Assembly (NCBI RefSeq): GCF_003337315.1 | Contig: NZ_QPJV01000010.1 | Coordinates: forward strand, 31,583 to 95,582 | Reading direction: 5' to 3' | Source of the DNA: Vagococcus fluvialis | Lineage (GTDB): Bacteria > Bacillota > Bacilli > Lactobacillales > Vagococcaceae | Length of the DNA stretch: 64,000 bases | Shown here: positions 19,686 to 28,675 of the stretch, piece after piece | Layout of the letters: the number at the start of each line of letters is the position of its first letter | Numbering within the stretch: position 1 is the first letter of the stretch | Program-made: the position numbers and the translations under genes | Notes under the pieces: generated by a model | Told to the model about the DNA's origin: nothing | The model's database searches: none | Seen by the model: the letters and a program-made list of their open reading frames with translations, nothing else

Positions 19686-20972
19686 ATGAAAGATGTTATG
19701 AATAAATTTTTAGACAAATTTTTACAGGCAGTTAACACAAAGTCAATTACAGCGATTAAGGATGGTTTCTTATTAACTATGCCTGTTTCTCTAGTAGGTT
19801 CGATTTTTTTATTAATTGCTGAGTTTCCAGTGCCAGCATGGAACACATTTATGATTGGTATTTTTGGAGATGCTTGGAAAACACCTTTTTATCAAGTGTC
19901 AGGAGCAACTTTTGATATTTTAGCTATTGTTGCAGTTATTTCGATTTCATATATTTATGCTAAAAATGAGAAGCAAGATGGATTCAGTAGTGCCATATTA
20001 TCTTTAGTTTCATTTTTAATTGTAACTAATTCATTTGTTTTAACTGAGAGTGGAGAAAAAATTGGTGGTGTCATTCCGAAAGCTTGGACTGGTGGAAATG
20101 GTATCATTACAGCTATTTTAGTAGCTATTATTACAGCGAAAATTTTCACGTTTTTCCTTAAACGAAATATTACAATTAAATTACCAGAGACAGTACCAGC
20201 TGGAGTAAGTAATGCCTTTTCTGCTTTAATCCCAGGATTTGTAATTATGGCGGGATCAATGACAGTCTTTATTTTATCTAATGTTTTTGCGGATGCTTCA
20301 TTAACAGAATTAATTTTTAAAGTTTTACAAACACCTCTTCAAAATCTATCTGATACATTAGCAGGTGGATTAATCATGACTGTGGTTATGTCAGTTTTAT
20401 TCTGGGCAGGGATTCATGGACCGAATATTGTTATGGGAATTATGGGACCAATCTTAACAGCTAATGCTATGCAAAACCAAGAAATTATTAATAGTGGTAA
20501 AGAGTTGATTGTTGGTGAAAATGCTAAAATTATGACTATTCAATTGCTAGATGTTTTTGTTAAGTTTGGTGGTCAAGGATTAACTATTGGTCTTTTAATT
20601 GCAGCGTTACTTGTCGCAAAATCTTCTCGTATGAAAGAAATTTCAAAATTATCATTAACGCCAGGATTATTTAATATTAATGAACCAGTTATTTATGGTT
20701 TACCAATTGTATTTAATCCAACGATGTTAATTCCATTTGTGTTAGCACCTGTTGTTGGTGTATTGATTTGTTATTTCTCAATTATTACTGGCTTTATGGC
20801 TCCTTTTTCTGCGGCAACTGTACCTTGGACAACACCAGTTCTAGTTTCTGGATTTTTATTAGGTGGAGTTCAGGGAGTTATAGTACAATTGATGGTAGTA
20901 GCATCTAGTGTTGCAATCTACTTCCCATTTGTAAAACGACTAGATAAAGAATACAGAGCTGAAGAAGCATAA
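19686..20972 (+). CDS. PTS lactose/cellobiose family EIIC permease (second)
   Basis: The 428-residue membrane protein shares the family segments of the EIIC at 15648 (GIHGPNIVMG, NINEPVIYGLPIVFNP, VPWTTPVL) but differs enough to be an old paralogue. It transports and phosphorylates a beta-glucoside with EIIA and EIIB that are not encoded here. It starts behind AAGGAGAG and leads an operon with a GntR regulator and a GH1 enzyme. Confidence 0.9.
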   Translation: MKDVMNKFLDKFLQAVNTKSITAIKDGFLLTMPVSLVGSIFLLIAEFPVPAWNTFMIGIFGDAWKTPFYQVSGATFDILAIVAVISISYIYAKNEKQDGFSSAILSLVSFLIVTNSFVLTESGEKIGGVIPKAWTGGNGIITAILVAIITAKIFTFFLKRNITIKLPETVPAGVSNAFSALIPGFVIMAGSMTVFILSNVFADASLTELIFKVLQTPLQNLSDTLAGGLIMTVVMSVLFWAGIHGPNIVMGIMGPILTANAMQNQEIINSGKELIVGENAKIMTIQLLDVFVKFGGQGLTIGLLIAALLVAKSSRMKEISKLSLTPGLFNINEPVIYGLPIVFNPTMLIPFVLAPVVGVLICYFSIITGFMAPFSAATVPWTTPVLVSGFLLGGVQGVIVQLMVVASSVAIYFPFVKRLDKEYRAEEA

Positions 20973-20991
20973 GAGAAAGCGAGTAAGAAAA

Positions 20992-21690
20992 ATGGCCATC
21001 TATAAAAAAGTAGCAGAGAACATTAAACAAAAAATTAACACAGGTGAGTATGTGGAGAAACTTCCAACAGAAGATGATTTACTAAAGGAATTTGAAGTTA
21101 GTAGAAATACGATTCGAAGTGCCGTTAATATGTTAGTGGATCAAGCTATTTTGTACCGAGTTCAAGGATCTGGTGTTTATATTAGAGAAATTGAAAGAGA
21201 AGATGCCATTAATTTAAGTTTAATTAAATCAGTACCTAATAGTTTTGATCACCACAAAATTGAAACTAAAGTACTAAACCACGAACTAATTGAAGCGGAT
21301 CAAGATTTAGCGAATCAATTTAAAGTTCCAGTAGGCTCGCCAGTCTATCAATTTGAGCGATTAAGAGTAAAGGATGGGAAACCTTTTTTACTTGAATATT
21401 GTTACTATAATAAAAAAGTAATTCCTTATTTAGGACGCGAAATATTAGAAGCATCAGTTTTTGAATATATCGAAAAAGATTTAAATAAAAAAATCGGTTT
21501 TGCAGATCGCTACATTACAGCCGAAAAAGTAAATAAAGAAGAAGCCGAACTTTTAGAAGTATCTATAGGAGATCCTGCTTTAGTCAACAATGAAAAAATA
21601 TTTTTAGCTAATGGCGAATTATTTAGTATCTCTCGAGTGTTACATCATTATTTACTAACAGAAATGTACGTCTCTGCAATTAACGATTAG
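20992..21690 (+). CDS. GntR/HutC family transcriptional regulator with UTRA domain
   Basis: The 232-residue protein has a winged helix-turn-helix (about residues 5-68; KLPTEDDLLKEFEVSRNTI and the wing YRVQGSGVYI) followed by a UTRA effector domain of the kind that binds phosphosugars. It lies between the EIIC and GH1 genes with 19- and 15-nt gaps, so it regulates its own operon. The inverted repeat at 19638 is a candidate operator. A 6-phospho-beta-glucoside is a plausible effector. Confidence 0.9.
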   Translation: MAIYKKVAENIKQKINTGEYVEKLPTEDDLLKEFEVSRNTIRSAVNMLVDQAILYRVQGSGVYIREIEREDAINLSLIKSVPNSFDHHKIETKVLNHELIEADQDLANQFKVPVGSPVYQFERLRVKDGKPFLLEYCYYNKKVIPYLGREILEASVFEYIEKDLNKKIGFADRYITAEKVNKEEAELLEVSIGDPALVNNEKIFLANGELFSISRVLHHYLLTEMYVSAIND

Positions 21691-21693
21691 TGA

Positions 21694-23130
<1,437 letters not shown>

Positions 23131-23137
23131 ATAATTG

Positions 23138-23178
23138 TAAAGGACTAAAGGGTAGTTTTTCTACTATTTAGTCCTTTT
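23138..23178 (+). terminator. Rho-independent terminator
   Basis: AAAGGACTAAAGGGTAG pairs with CTACTATTTAGTCCTTT (two G-U pairs) and ends in TTTT. It terminates the second beta-glucoside operon. Confidence 0.8.
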
Positions 23179-23264
23179 ATATTTCCATTTAATCATAAGT
23201 TTAATCCGACTATTAATGATATAATGAATTAAATTTAAAAATAGAAAAAATGGAGCTGGATTAC

Positions 23265-24011
23265 TTGAATAAAAATAAACAGAACAACGAAGTAGCAATG
23301 GAAACAATTAGAGAAAATAAAGAAGTATTAGTTAACGGAAGAGTTAGCTATTTTACTGAGTTAGTTAAAGTTGCTGTGAGGCTAACTAATGAGATAAAAA
23401 ATGAATCAAGTGAACAAGTCAAAGAATTAAAATCAATGTTAGTGTTAGAGACAGTGACTATGCTAACTTCGTCTTGGAGAAACACGTTACCATTTAATTT
23501 ATTTGTTTCTAAAGAAGCTGACAAATTAGGGAAAAGCTTAGGAATCGAAGACTTACGAAATCATGATTATAGTTTGAAATTTGGAATGAATGAAATCATT
23601 AAAAAAATCGAAGAACCTGACTTTCTTTCTATTGCTGAAAATTTAAATGATCAAGATTTAGCGAAATTAAATAAAGCTTTGAAAAAAGAAGATAAAGCAT
23701 TAAATGCGAATGTGTTACTACATTGGGAGCATGCTTACACAGGTAAAATGTTTAATGAAGATATAATGGAGATGATTGATACTTTAAGTAGTAGTCAAGC
23801 ATCTGATCAGGAAATCTTTTCAAAAGTAGAAGAATTAGTTAAAAAACAAGCAATTGTTTGGCTTGTTAAACCTGAAAATTATGTGTTAGCAGATAAAGGA
23901 TTTAAAGATATAAGAACACCAAATTGGGAAACAGCCTATAAAACATGTGGCATTGAATTATGCGAGATGTCAAAAGTAGATTATAAAAATGCTTTCGGGA
24001 TAGAGTATTAA
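23265..24011 (+). CDS. Unrecognised soluble protein
   Basis: I do not recognise this 248-residue protein. It is highly charged and largely alpha-helical in appearance, without signal peptide or membrane helix, and has a heptad-like stretch (VKVAVRLTNEIKNESSEQVKEL). The C-terminal part has LADKGFKDIRTPNWETAYKTCGIELCEM. TTG 23265 is preferred to ATG 23250 because GGAG at 23252-23255 is well spaced for TTG, while nothing suitable precedes the ATG. It is followed 30 nt later by an epimerase gene and may share its transcript. Confidence 0.65.
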   Translation: MNKNKQNNEVAMETIRENKEVLVNGRVSYFTELVKVAVRLTNEIKNESSEQVKELKSMLVLETVTMLTSSWRNTLPFNLFVSKEADKLGKSLGIEDLRNHDYSLKFGMNEIIKKIEEPDFLSIAENLNDQDLAKLNKALKKEDKALNANVLLHWEHAYTGKMFNEDIMEMIDTLSSSQASDQEIFSKVEELVKKQAIVWLVKPENYVLADKGFKDIRTPNWETAYKTCGIELCEMSKVDYKNAFGIEY

Positions 24012-24041
24012 ACAAAATAAAAAATGGAGGGAACTGATAGG

Positions 24042-24944
24042 ATGAAAAAAATATTAGTAACTGGTGGAACAGTTTTTGTTAGCCGAACCTTAGCTGAATA
24101 TTTTGTGGCTAAAGGAGACGAGGTTTATGTATTAAATCGTAATAATAAACCTCAATCTAAAGGAGTTATTTTAATTGAGGCAGACCGTTATAATTTAGGT
24201 GAGTCTTTAAAAAATTATGACTTTGATGTTGTGATTGATGCTAACTCTTATACAGGGGAAGAGATGACACTTTTACTAGATGCTTTACCAACTGTTAAAG
24301 ATTATGTGTTTATTAGTACCAGTGCTGTGTATCCAGATGTTAGCAAACAACCCTTTACGGAAAAGACAGAGGTAGGCTTTAATAACTATTGGACAAATTA
24401 TGGAACAAATAAAATTGAAGCAGAAGATATTTTAACTAGTAGAATTCCAGATGCTTTTATTTTAAGACCAGCTTATATTTACGGTCCATATAATAATGCA
24501 TACCGCGAAGCTTTTGTTTTTGATTGCGCAAAAAATAAACGTCCCTTCTACTTACCAAAAACAGGTGAAATGAAATTACAATTTATTCACATGCATGATA
24601 TTTGCCGCTTAGTTGATAGCTTACTGACAAATCAGCCAAAACAAAAAATATACAATGTGGGAAATGAAGAGGCTCCATCCATTAAAGAATGGGTAAGTAT
24701 GTGCTATGAAATAGTTGGAGAAACACCTGAGTTTATAGAAGTCATGGATGATATCTCTCCATTAAAATATTTTAGTTTTGCTGATTATCAGTATTTATTG
24801 AATGTTGATCATCAAATGGAAATGATTAAAACGACTATTGATTTTAAAGAAGGTCTAAAAGAATCATGGACTTGGTATCAAAATAATGAAAATTTAGTTA
24901 ATAAAAGAGATTATCAATTGTTTATTGATGAAAATTTAGCATAA
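24042..24944 (+). CDS. NAD-dependent epimerase/dehydratase family protein
   Basis: The 300-residue protein is an extended SDR: N-terminal Rossmann loop ILVTGGTVFVS (the usual GGTGFIG is altered), VIDANSYTGEE, FISTSAVYPD and a Tyr-x3-Lys-like segment YGTNK near 128-132, then RPAYIYGPYN. Such proteins reshape nucleotide sugars or act as NAD-dependent reductases. ATG 24042 is chosen because TGGAGGG precedes it; the in-frame ATG at 24024 lies within that site. The substrate is unknown. Confidence 0.82.
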   Translation: MKKILVTGGTVFVSRTLAEYFVAKGDEVYVLNRNNKPQSKGVILIEADRYNLGESLKNYDFDVVIDANSYTGEEMTLLLDALPTVKDYVFISTSAVYPDVSKQPFTEKTEVGFNNYWTNYGTNKIEAEDILTSRIPDAFILRPAYIYGPYNNAYREAFVFDCAKNKRPFYLPKTGEMKLQFIHMHDICRLVDSLLTNQPKQKIYNVGNEEAPSIKEWVSMCYEIVGETPEFIEVMDDISPLKYFSFADYQYLLNVDHQMEMIKTTIDFKEGLKESWTWYQNNENLVNKRDYQLFIDENLA

Positions 24945-24947
24945 AAG

Positions 24948-24983
24948 AAAAAGAACTTTCTTATTTAGGAAGGTTCTTTTTTT
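24948..24983. terminator. Bidirectional terminator between convergent genes
   Basis: AAAAAGAACTTTC and GGAAGGTTCTTTTT pair over 13 bp with T runs on both strands. It serves the epimerase gene and overlaps the end of the convergent MerR gene. Confidence 0.8.
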
Positions 24984-25407
24984 GCATATATTCTTTTATA
25001 TGATCTGGAATTAATGAATTATCTATTGTTTTATAGGTATCAAGAGAACCATTTTCAACAGCAATATCGTAAACCCAACATTTATATTCTAGTGTTTCTA
25101 GAACGTGATTCAGTTTATTAATTTCTTCTTCTATTGTTTTTTTGCCTTGATGAAATAGAGCCTGTCTATTTTTAAGTGTGCTGTCTCCAGCCAAATACCA
25201 ATCAAAAAATTGTTTGATATCTTTAATAGGCATATTTGTTTTCTTTAAGCATTCAATTAATTCTAGGTGATCTAAATCTTTGTCATCAAACAACCGGATA
25301 CCACTTTCATTTCTTTTTAAAAAAGGTAGTAATCCTTCTTTATCATAATACCTAATCGCTGAAATACTAATACCTGTTTGTTTAGAGACTTCTCCAATAG
25401 AATACAT
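24961..25407 (-). CDS. MerR family transcriptional regulator (AdhR/NmlR-like)
   Basis: The 148-residue protein has the MerR winged helix-turn-helix (YSIGEVSKQTGISISAIRYYDKEGLLP), a recognition wing with GIRLFDDKDL, and a coiled-coil dimerisation region (about residues 78-115). It has one cysteine (CWVYD region) and one CLKK cysteine, as in aldehyde- or thiol-sensing members, but no metal-binding cluster. It is divergent from an aldo/keto reductase whose promoter has the 19-bp spacer and palindromic operator that MerR proteins act on. The same operator occurs at 14022. The inducer is inferred to be an aldehyde or electrophile. Confidence 0.88.
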   Translation of the reverse strand: MYSIGEVSKQTGISISAIRYYDKEGLLPFLKRNESGIRLFDDKDLDHLELIECLKKTNMPIKDIKQFFDWYLAGDSTLKNRQALFHQGKKTIEEEINKLNHVLETLEYKCWVYDIAVENGSLDTYKTIDNSLIPDHIKEYMQKKNLPK

Positions 25408-25425
25408 AAATTTCTCTCCTTACTA

Positions 25426-25456
25426 TTGACCTAAAGTTCACTTTAGGTACTATACT
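25426..25456 (+). promoter_or_regulatory. MerR-type promoter and operator (site 1)
   Basis: TTGACC (25426-25431), a 19-bp spacer and TATACT (25451-25456) form the aldo/keto reductase promoter. The spacer and flanks hold the perfect palindrome-like CCTAAAGTTCACTTTAGG. This is the over-long spacer geometry that MerR regulators correct by DNA distortion. Confidence 0.82.
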
Positions 25457-25509
25457 AATTTTACAAAGAAATCATGTATTTGTAAAATTAAACTATAGGA
25501 GGAATTCAC

Positions 25510-26490
25510 ATGGATTATGTTAAATTAGGTAATTCAGGATTAGATGTTTCAAGAATATGTTTAGGAACAATGGGCTTTGGTAAACCAGAAAGTGGTTTTC
25601 ATGAATGGGTAATCGAAGAAGAAGAAAGCCATAAAGTGATTAAACAAGCACTTGATTTAGGGATTAATTTTTTTGATACGGCTAATGTTTACTCGTATGG
25701 TGACAGTGAAAAAATATTAGGTTCTGGTATTAAAAAATATGCCAAGCGAGATGAAGTCGTTATTGCAACTAAGGTTTATTCTGAAATGAGAAAAGGACCT
25801 AACGGAAGTGGACTTTCTCGTAAAGAAATTATTCATCAACTTGATCAAAGTCTAGAAAGACTGCAAATGGATTATGTTGATTTGTATATTATTCATCGTT
25901 GGGATTACAATACACCCATTGAAGAAACTATGAGAGCTTTACACGATTTAGTTACGCAAGGAAAAGTTAGATATATCGGTGCATCAGCTATGTATGCCTG
26001 GCAGTTTGCAAAAGCTCAAGCTGTAGCCGAAAAAAATGGTTGGACAAAATTTATTTCAATGCAAAATCATTTGAATTTATTGTACCGAGAAGAAGAACGA
26101 GAAATGTTACCACTTTGCGTGGATCAAAATATAGGGGTGACACCTTATAGTCCACTTGCATCAGGTCGTTTAACGAGAGATTGGTCTGCAACAACAAAGC
26201 GATTTTTAACAGATAAGATAGCACAAGGTAAATATGATAAAACTTTAGAACAAGATAAAGTGATTGTAGAAAGAGTTGCAGAATTAGCAGAAAAATACGA
26301 TGTTGAACGAGCAGTTATATCATTAGCTTGGTTACTTCAAAAACCTCAAGTAGTTGCACCGATTGTTGGAGCAACTAAGGAAAGTCATCTTTCAAATGCT
26401 GTAAAAGCACTTGAAATAAAATTAGCAAAAGAAGACATAAATTACTTAGAAGAAACCTATGTCCCTCATGCAGTAATGGGGCATTCATAA
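25510..26490 (+). CDS. Aldo/keto reductase
   Basis: This 326-residue TIM-barrel NADPH-dependent reductase has the catalytic tetrad in its usual contexts: Asp and Tyr in FFDTANVYSYGDSE, Lys in VIATKVYS and His in LYIIHRWDY. The NADPH-binding C-terminus (VGATKESHL) is intact. It reduces aldehydes or ketones to alcohols. It starts behind AGGAGG and is transcribed from a MerR-type promoter opposite a MerR gene, so it is probably induced by reactive carbonyl compounds. Confidence 0.92.
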   Translation: MDYVKLGNSGLDVSRICLGTMGFGKPESGFHEWVIEEEESHKVIKQALDLGINFFDTANVYSYGDSEKILGSGIKKYAKRDEVVIATKVYSEMRKGPNGSGLSRKEIIHQLDQSLERLQMDYVDLYIIHRWDYNTPIEETMRALHDLVTQGKVRYIGASAMYAWQFAKAQAVAEKNGWTKFISMQNHLNLLYREEEREMLPLCVDQNIGVTPYSPLASGRLTRDWSATTKRFLTDKIAQGKYDKTLEQDKVIVERVAELAEKYDVERAVISLAWLLQKPQVVAPIVGATKESHLSNAVKALEIKLAKEDINYLEETYVPHAVMGHS

Positions 26491-26502
26491 AAGATAAATT
26501 AT

Positions 26503-26543
26503 AAAAAGTAAGTTGTGAGAGTTAAATAACAACTTACTTTTTA
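26503..26543 (+). terminator. Rho-independent terminator
   Basis: AAAAAGTAAGTTGT and ACAACTTACTTTTT form a 14-bp perfect stem that ends in a T run behind the aldo/keto reductase. Confidence 0.88.
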
Positions 26544-26561
26544 ATTTCTAGGTCAATAGAA

Positions 26562-26590
26562 TTGACAAGTTTTCTAATAAAAGGTATTAT
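26562..26590 (+). promoter_or_regulatory. Consensus-like promoter of the marR-efflux operon
   Basis: TTGACA (26562-26567), a 17-bp spacer and TATTAT (26585-26590). The predicted transcript would begin near 26597, at the base of the hairpin at 26600. Confidence 0.82.
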
Positions 26591-26599
26591 TTTCTAGTA

Positions 26600-26641
26600 A
26601 TCATTCGGTAACGAACAATTCGTGACCGGTGATGTTTTTTT
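26600..26641 (+). promoter_or_regulatory. Leader hairpin with T tract; possible attenuator or MarR operator
   Basis: A stem of about 14 bp with one bulge and one mismatch (arms 26600-26614 and 26620-26633, 5-nt loop) is followed almost at once by seven T residues (26635-26641), then the marR ribosome-binding site. It lies downstream of a good promoter and 60 nt beyond the terminator of the preceding gene. It therefore looks like a conditional terminator in a very short leader. The centre ACGAACAATTCGT is also a perfect 5-3-5 palindrome, suitable as a MarR operator. Confidence 0.65.
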
Positions 26642-26659
26642 GTTGAAAGGGGAATAGGT

Positions 26660-27118
26660 TTGAATCAAGGACTAATTAAAAATATCTTACTATCTCTAAG
26701 AGAATTACGTAAGGAAACACATACATTATTAGAAGAACAATCAAAAAAATATCAACTATCAATGACTCAAATTTTTGCGTTAGATATGATTAGACAAAAT
26801 CCAAAGTTATCATTAAGGGAATTAGCTAAAAAAGTTAATTTAAGTCCAAGTACAACTTCAGAAGTTGTTGAAAAAATGGTGCAAGCAGGATTAGTTGAGC
26901 GAGAACAAAGTGAAAAAAATAGAAGAAGAATAGAATTATCTTTATCAAATAAAGGATTAGATACTCTTGAATCAACTTATTCAGATTGGATTGATGATTT
27001 TTCAATTTTAGATGAATTAGGTGATGACAAACTTCAAGCTTTTTATGAAACCCAACAAGAAATGATTGATTTATTGAAGAAAAGGAGAGTGTCAGATGAG
27101 TCAAACGAAACAAAGTAA
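26660..27118 (+). CDS. MarR family transcriptional regulator
   Basis: The 152-residue protein has the MarR winged helix-turn-helix (SLRELAKKVNLSPSTTSEVVEKM, then the wing REQSEKNRRRIELSLS) between helical dimerisation segments. TTG 26660 is the start, behind AAAGGGGAA. Its 3' end overlaps the efflux gene at 27096 by 23 bp, so both are translated from one mRNA and it most likely represses this operon. Ligands are probably the drugs or phenolic compounds the pump exports. Confidence 0.9.
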   Translation: MNQGLIKNILLSLRELRKETHTLLEEQSKKYQLSMTQIFALDMIRQNPKLSLRELAKKVNLSPSTTSEVVEKMVQAGLVEREQSEKNRRRIELSLSNKGLDTLESTYSDWIDDFSILDELGDDKLQAFYETQQEMIDLLKKRRVSDESNETK

Positions 27119-28496
27119 ACAAGATATAACTGTCTTAATCATTTTATTATTTGGAACTTTTTTAAGTTTCTTAAATCAAACTTTAATGAATGTTGCCTTA
27201 CCTAGTGTCATGAAAGATTTTGATATTACGGCTGCCCAAGGTCAGTGGTTATCAAATGGTTATATGTTAATTAGCGGGGTTATGATTCCTGCAACAGCCT
27301 TTTTAATTGACCGTTTTAAAACACGTCATTTGTATTTAACATCGATGATTGTTTTTACATTAGGAACTTTTATAGCATCAATTTCAATTAATTACCCAAT
27401 GTTAATTGCTGGGCGAATGATTCAAGCTTTAGGAGCTGGACCGATTAGCCCTTTAATGACTGTTGTCATCATGAACATGTTCCCAGTTCAAAGTAGAGGA
27501 AAAGCGATGGGATTTATTGGTTTAGCGATGAACTTCGCTCCAGCAATAGGTCCTACTTTATCAGGTTGGATTGTTCAATCTTATGATTGGCGATCTATTT
27601 TTTATGTCATTCTACCATTAGGCATTATTAATATTTTAGTAGCTGTTTTTGCACTTAAAAACTTTGGAGAACAAACTTATCCGAAATTTAATTTCTTAGG
27701 AATTGTTTTGTCAACGATTGGTTTAGGAACTCTACTTCTTGGCTTTAGTAATGCGGGAGACAAACCTTGGTTAACCTTTAATGTAGCTGGTTTTGTGTTA
27801 ATTGGTTTAGTGGTAACTGGTCTTTTTATTTATCAACAAACTCACACAAAACTACCAATGTTAAATTTTTCAGTGTTTAAACACCGTATCTTTACTCTAT
27901 CTTCAATTACAAACTTTGTTGTGATTATGGGACTTTATGGTGGGATGATATTACTGCCTTTATACATTCAAAATGTTAGAGGGGTTTCTCCAATGACTTC
28001 TGGAATGGTGTTACTGCCTGGTGCTATCATTATGGCAATTATGTCTCCTATTACAGGAGCTTTATATGATAGAATCGGTGCACGCTACTTAAGTTTCACT
28101 GGACTTATTATATTATCAATTGGAACATTTATGTTTACTTTAATTGATATGAACACGACTGTAACATACTTAGCTATTATGCAAGGCGTTCGTTCTTTTG
28201 GATTAGGGTTAGCTTTAATGCCAATTCAAACGGATGCATTAAATGATTTACCATTAGAATTAATGTCTCACGGCTCTGCTATGTATAATACGATAAGACA
28301 AATTGCTGGTTCACTTGGAACAGCTTTGTTAGTCACAATTATGAGTATTTCAACAAGTAATTTTGCAGCAGAAAATGTGGGTATTAGTATTGAAGAGGCA
28401 ACACTTCACGGTATTCAAATTGCCTATATTGTGGTGACTGCAATTTCAGTTGTGGCTGCTGTAATGTGTTTAAAACTAAGTAAAAAAGCAAAATAA
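27096..28496 (+). CDS. MFS drug:H+ antiporter, DHA2 (EmrB/QacA) family
   Basis: The 466-residue protein is hydrophobic throughout, fits the 14-helix DHA2 topology and has the family motifs NVALPSVMKDF near the N-terminus (motif D1), AGRMIQALGAGPISP in helix 4-5 and GRGKAMG-like SRGKAMGFIG. It probably exports hydrophobic or cationic drugs using the proton gradient. It starts at ATG 27096 behind AAAGGAGAG inside the end of marR. Lactococcal LmrB and staphylococcal QacA are the nearest named types, but specificity cannot be assigned. Confidence 0.9.
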   Translation: MSQTKQSKQDITVLIILLFGTFLSFLNQTLMNVALPSVMKDFDITAAQGQWLSNGYMLISGVMIPATAFLIDRFKTRHLYLTSMIVFTLGTFIASISINYPMLIAGRMIQALGAGPISPLMTVVIMNMFPVQSRGKAMGFIGLAMNFAPAIGPTLSGWIVQSYDWRSIFYVILPLGIINILVAVFALKNFGEQTYPKFNFLGIVLSTIGLGTLLLGFSNAGDKPWLTFNVAGFVLIGLVVTGLFIYQQTHTKLPMLNFSVFKHRIFTLSSITNFVVIMGLYGGMILLPLYIQNVRGVSPMTSGMVLLPGAIIMAIMSPITGALYDRIGARYLSFTGLIILSIGTFMFTLIDMNTTVTYLAIMQGVRSFGLGLALMPIQTDALNDLPLELMSHGSAMYNTIRQIAGSLGTALLVTIMSISTSNFAAENVGISIEEATLHGIQIAYIVVTAISVVAAVMCLKLSKKAK

Positions 28497-28527
28497 AAGA
28501 GGCTGACTCAAATGTCAGTCTCTTTTT
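28495..28527 (+). terminator. Rho-independent terminator
   Basis: AAAAGAGGCTGAC and GTCAGTCTCTTTTT pair around a short loop and end in a T run directly at the efflux-gene stop. Confidence 0.85.
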
Positions 28528-28553
28528 ATTTGTTCTGAAGTTTCTTTACTAGT

Positions 28554-28675
28554 CAGGGGATAAAAAGTCTGCTCTTTCAACAACTTCACAACTAAGGAGC
28601 AATTGAAAAAGCCAATTGTTCCTTAGTTCCTCCAGTTGCTTAGAGCAAAACGACTTTTGACCCACCCTGTTTTTT
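28554..28675. repeat. Long hairpin element, second type
   Basis: The 116-bp palindromic region has outer arms CAGGGG and CCCACCCTG, then AAAAGTC/GACTTTT, TGCTCT/AGAGCA and an inner 16-bp stem AACTAAGGAGCAATTG/CAATTGTTCCTTAGTT around a 7-nt loop. Six T residues follow. It is unrelated in sequence to the repeat at 18467 and 32275 but has the same size, layout and position behind a short terminator. No second copy of this type was seen in the window. Confidence 0.75.
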
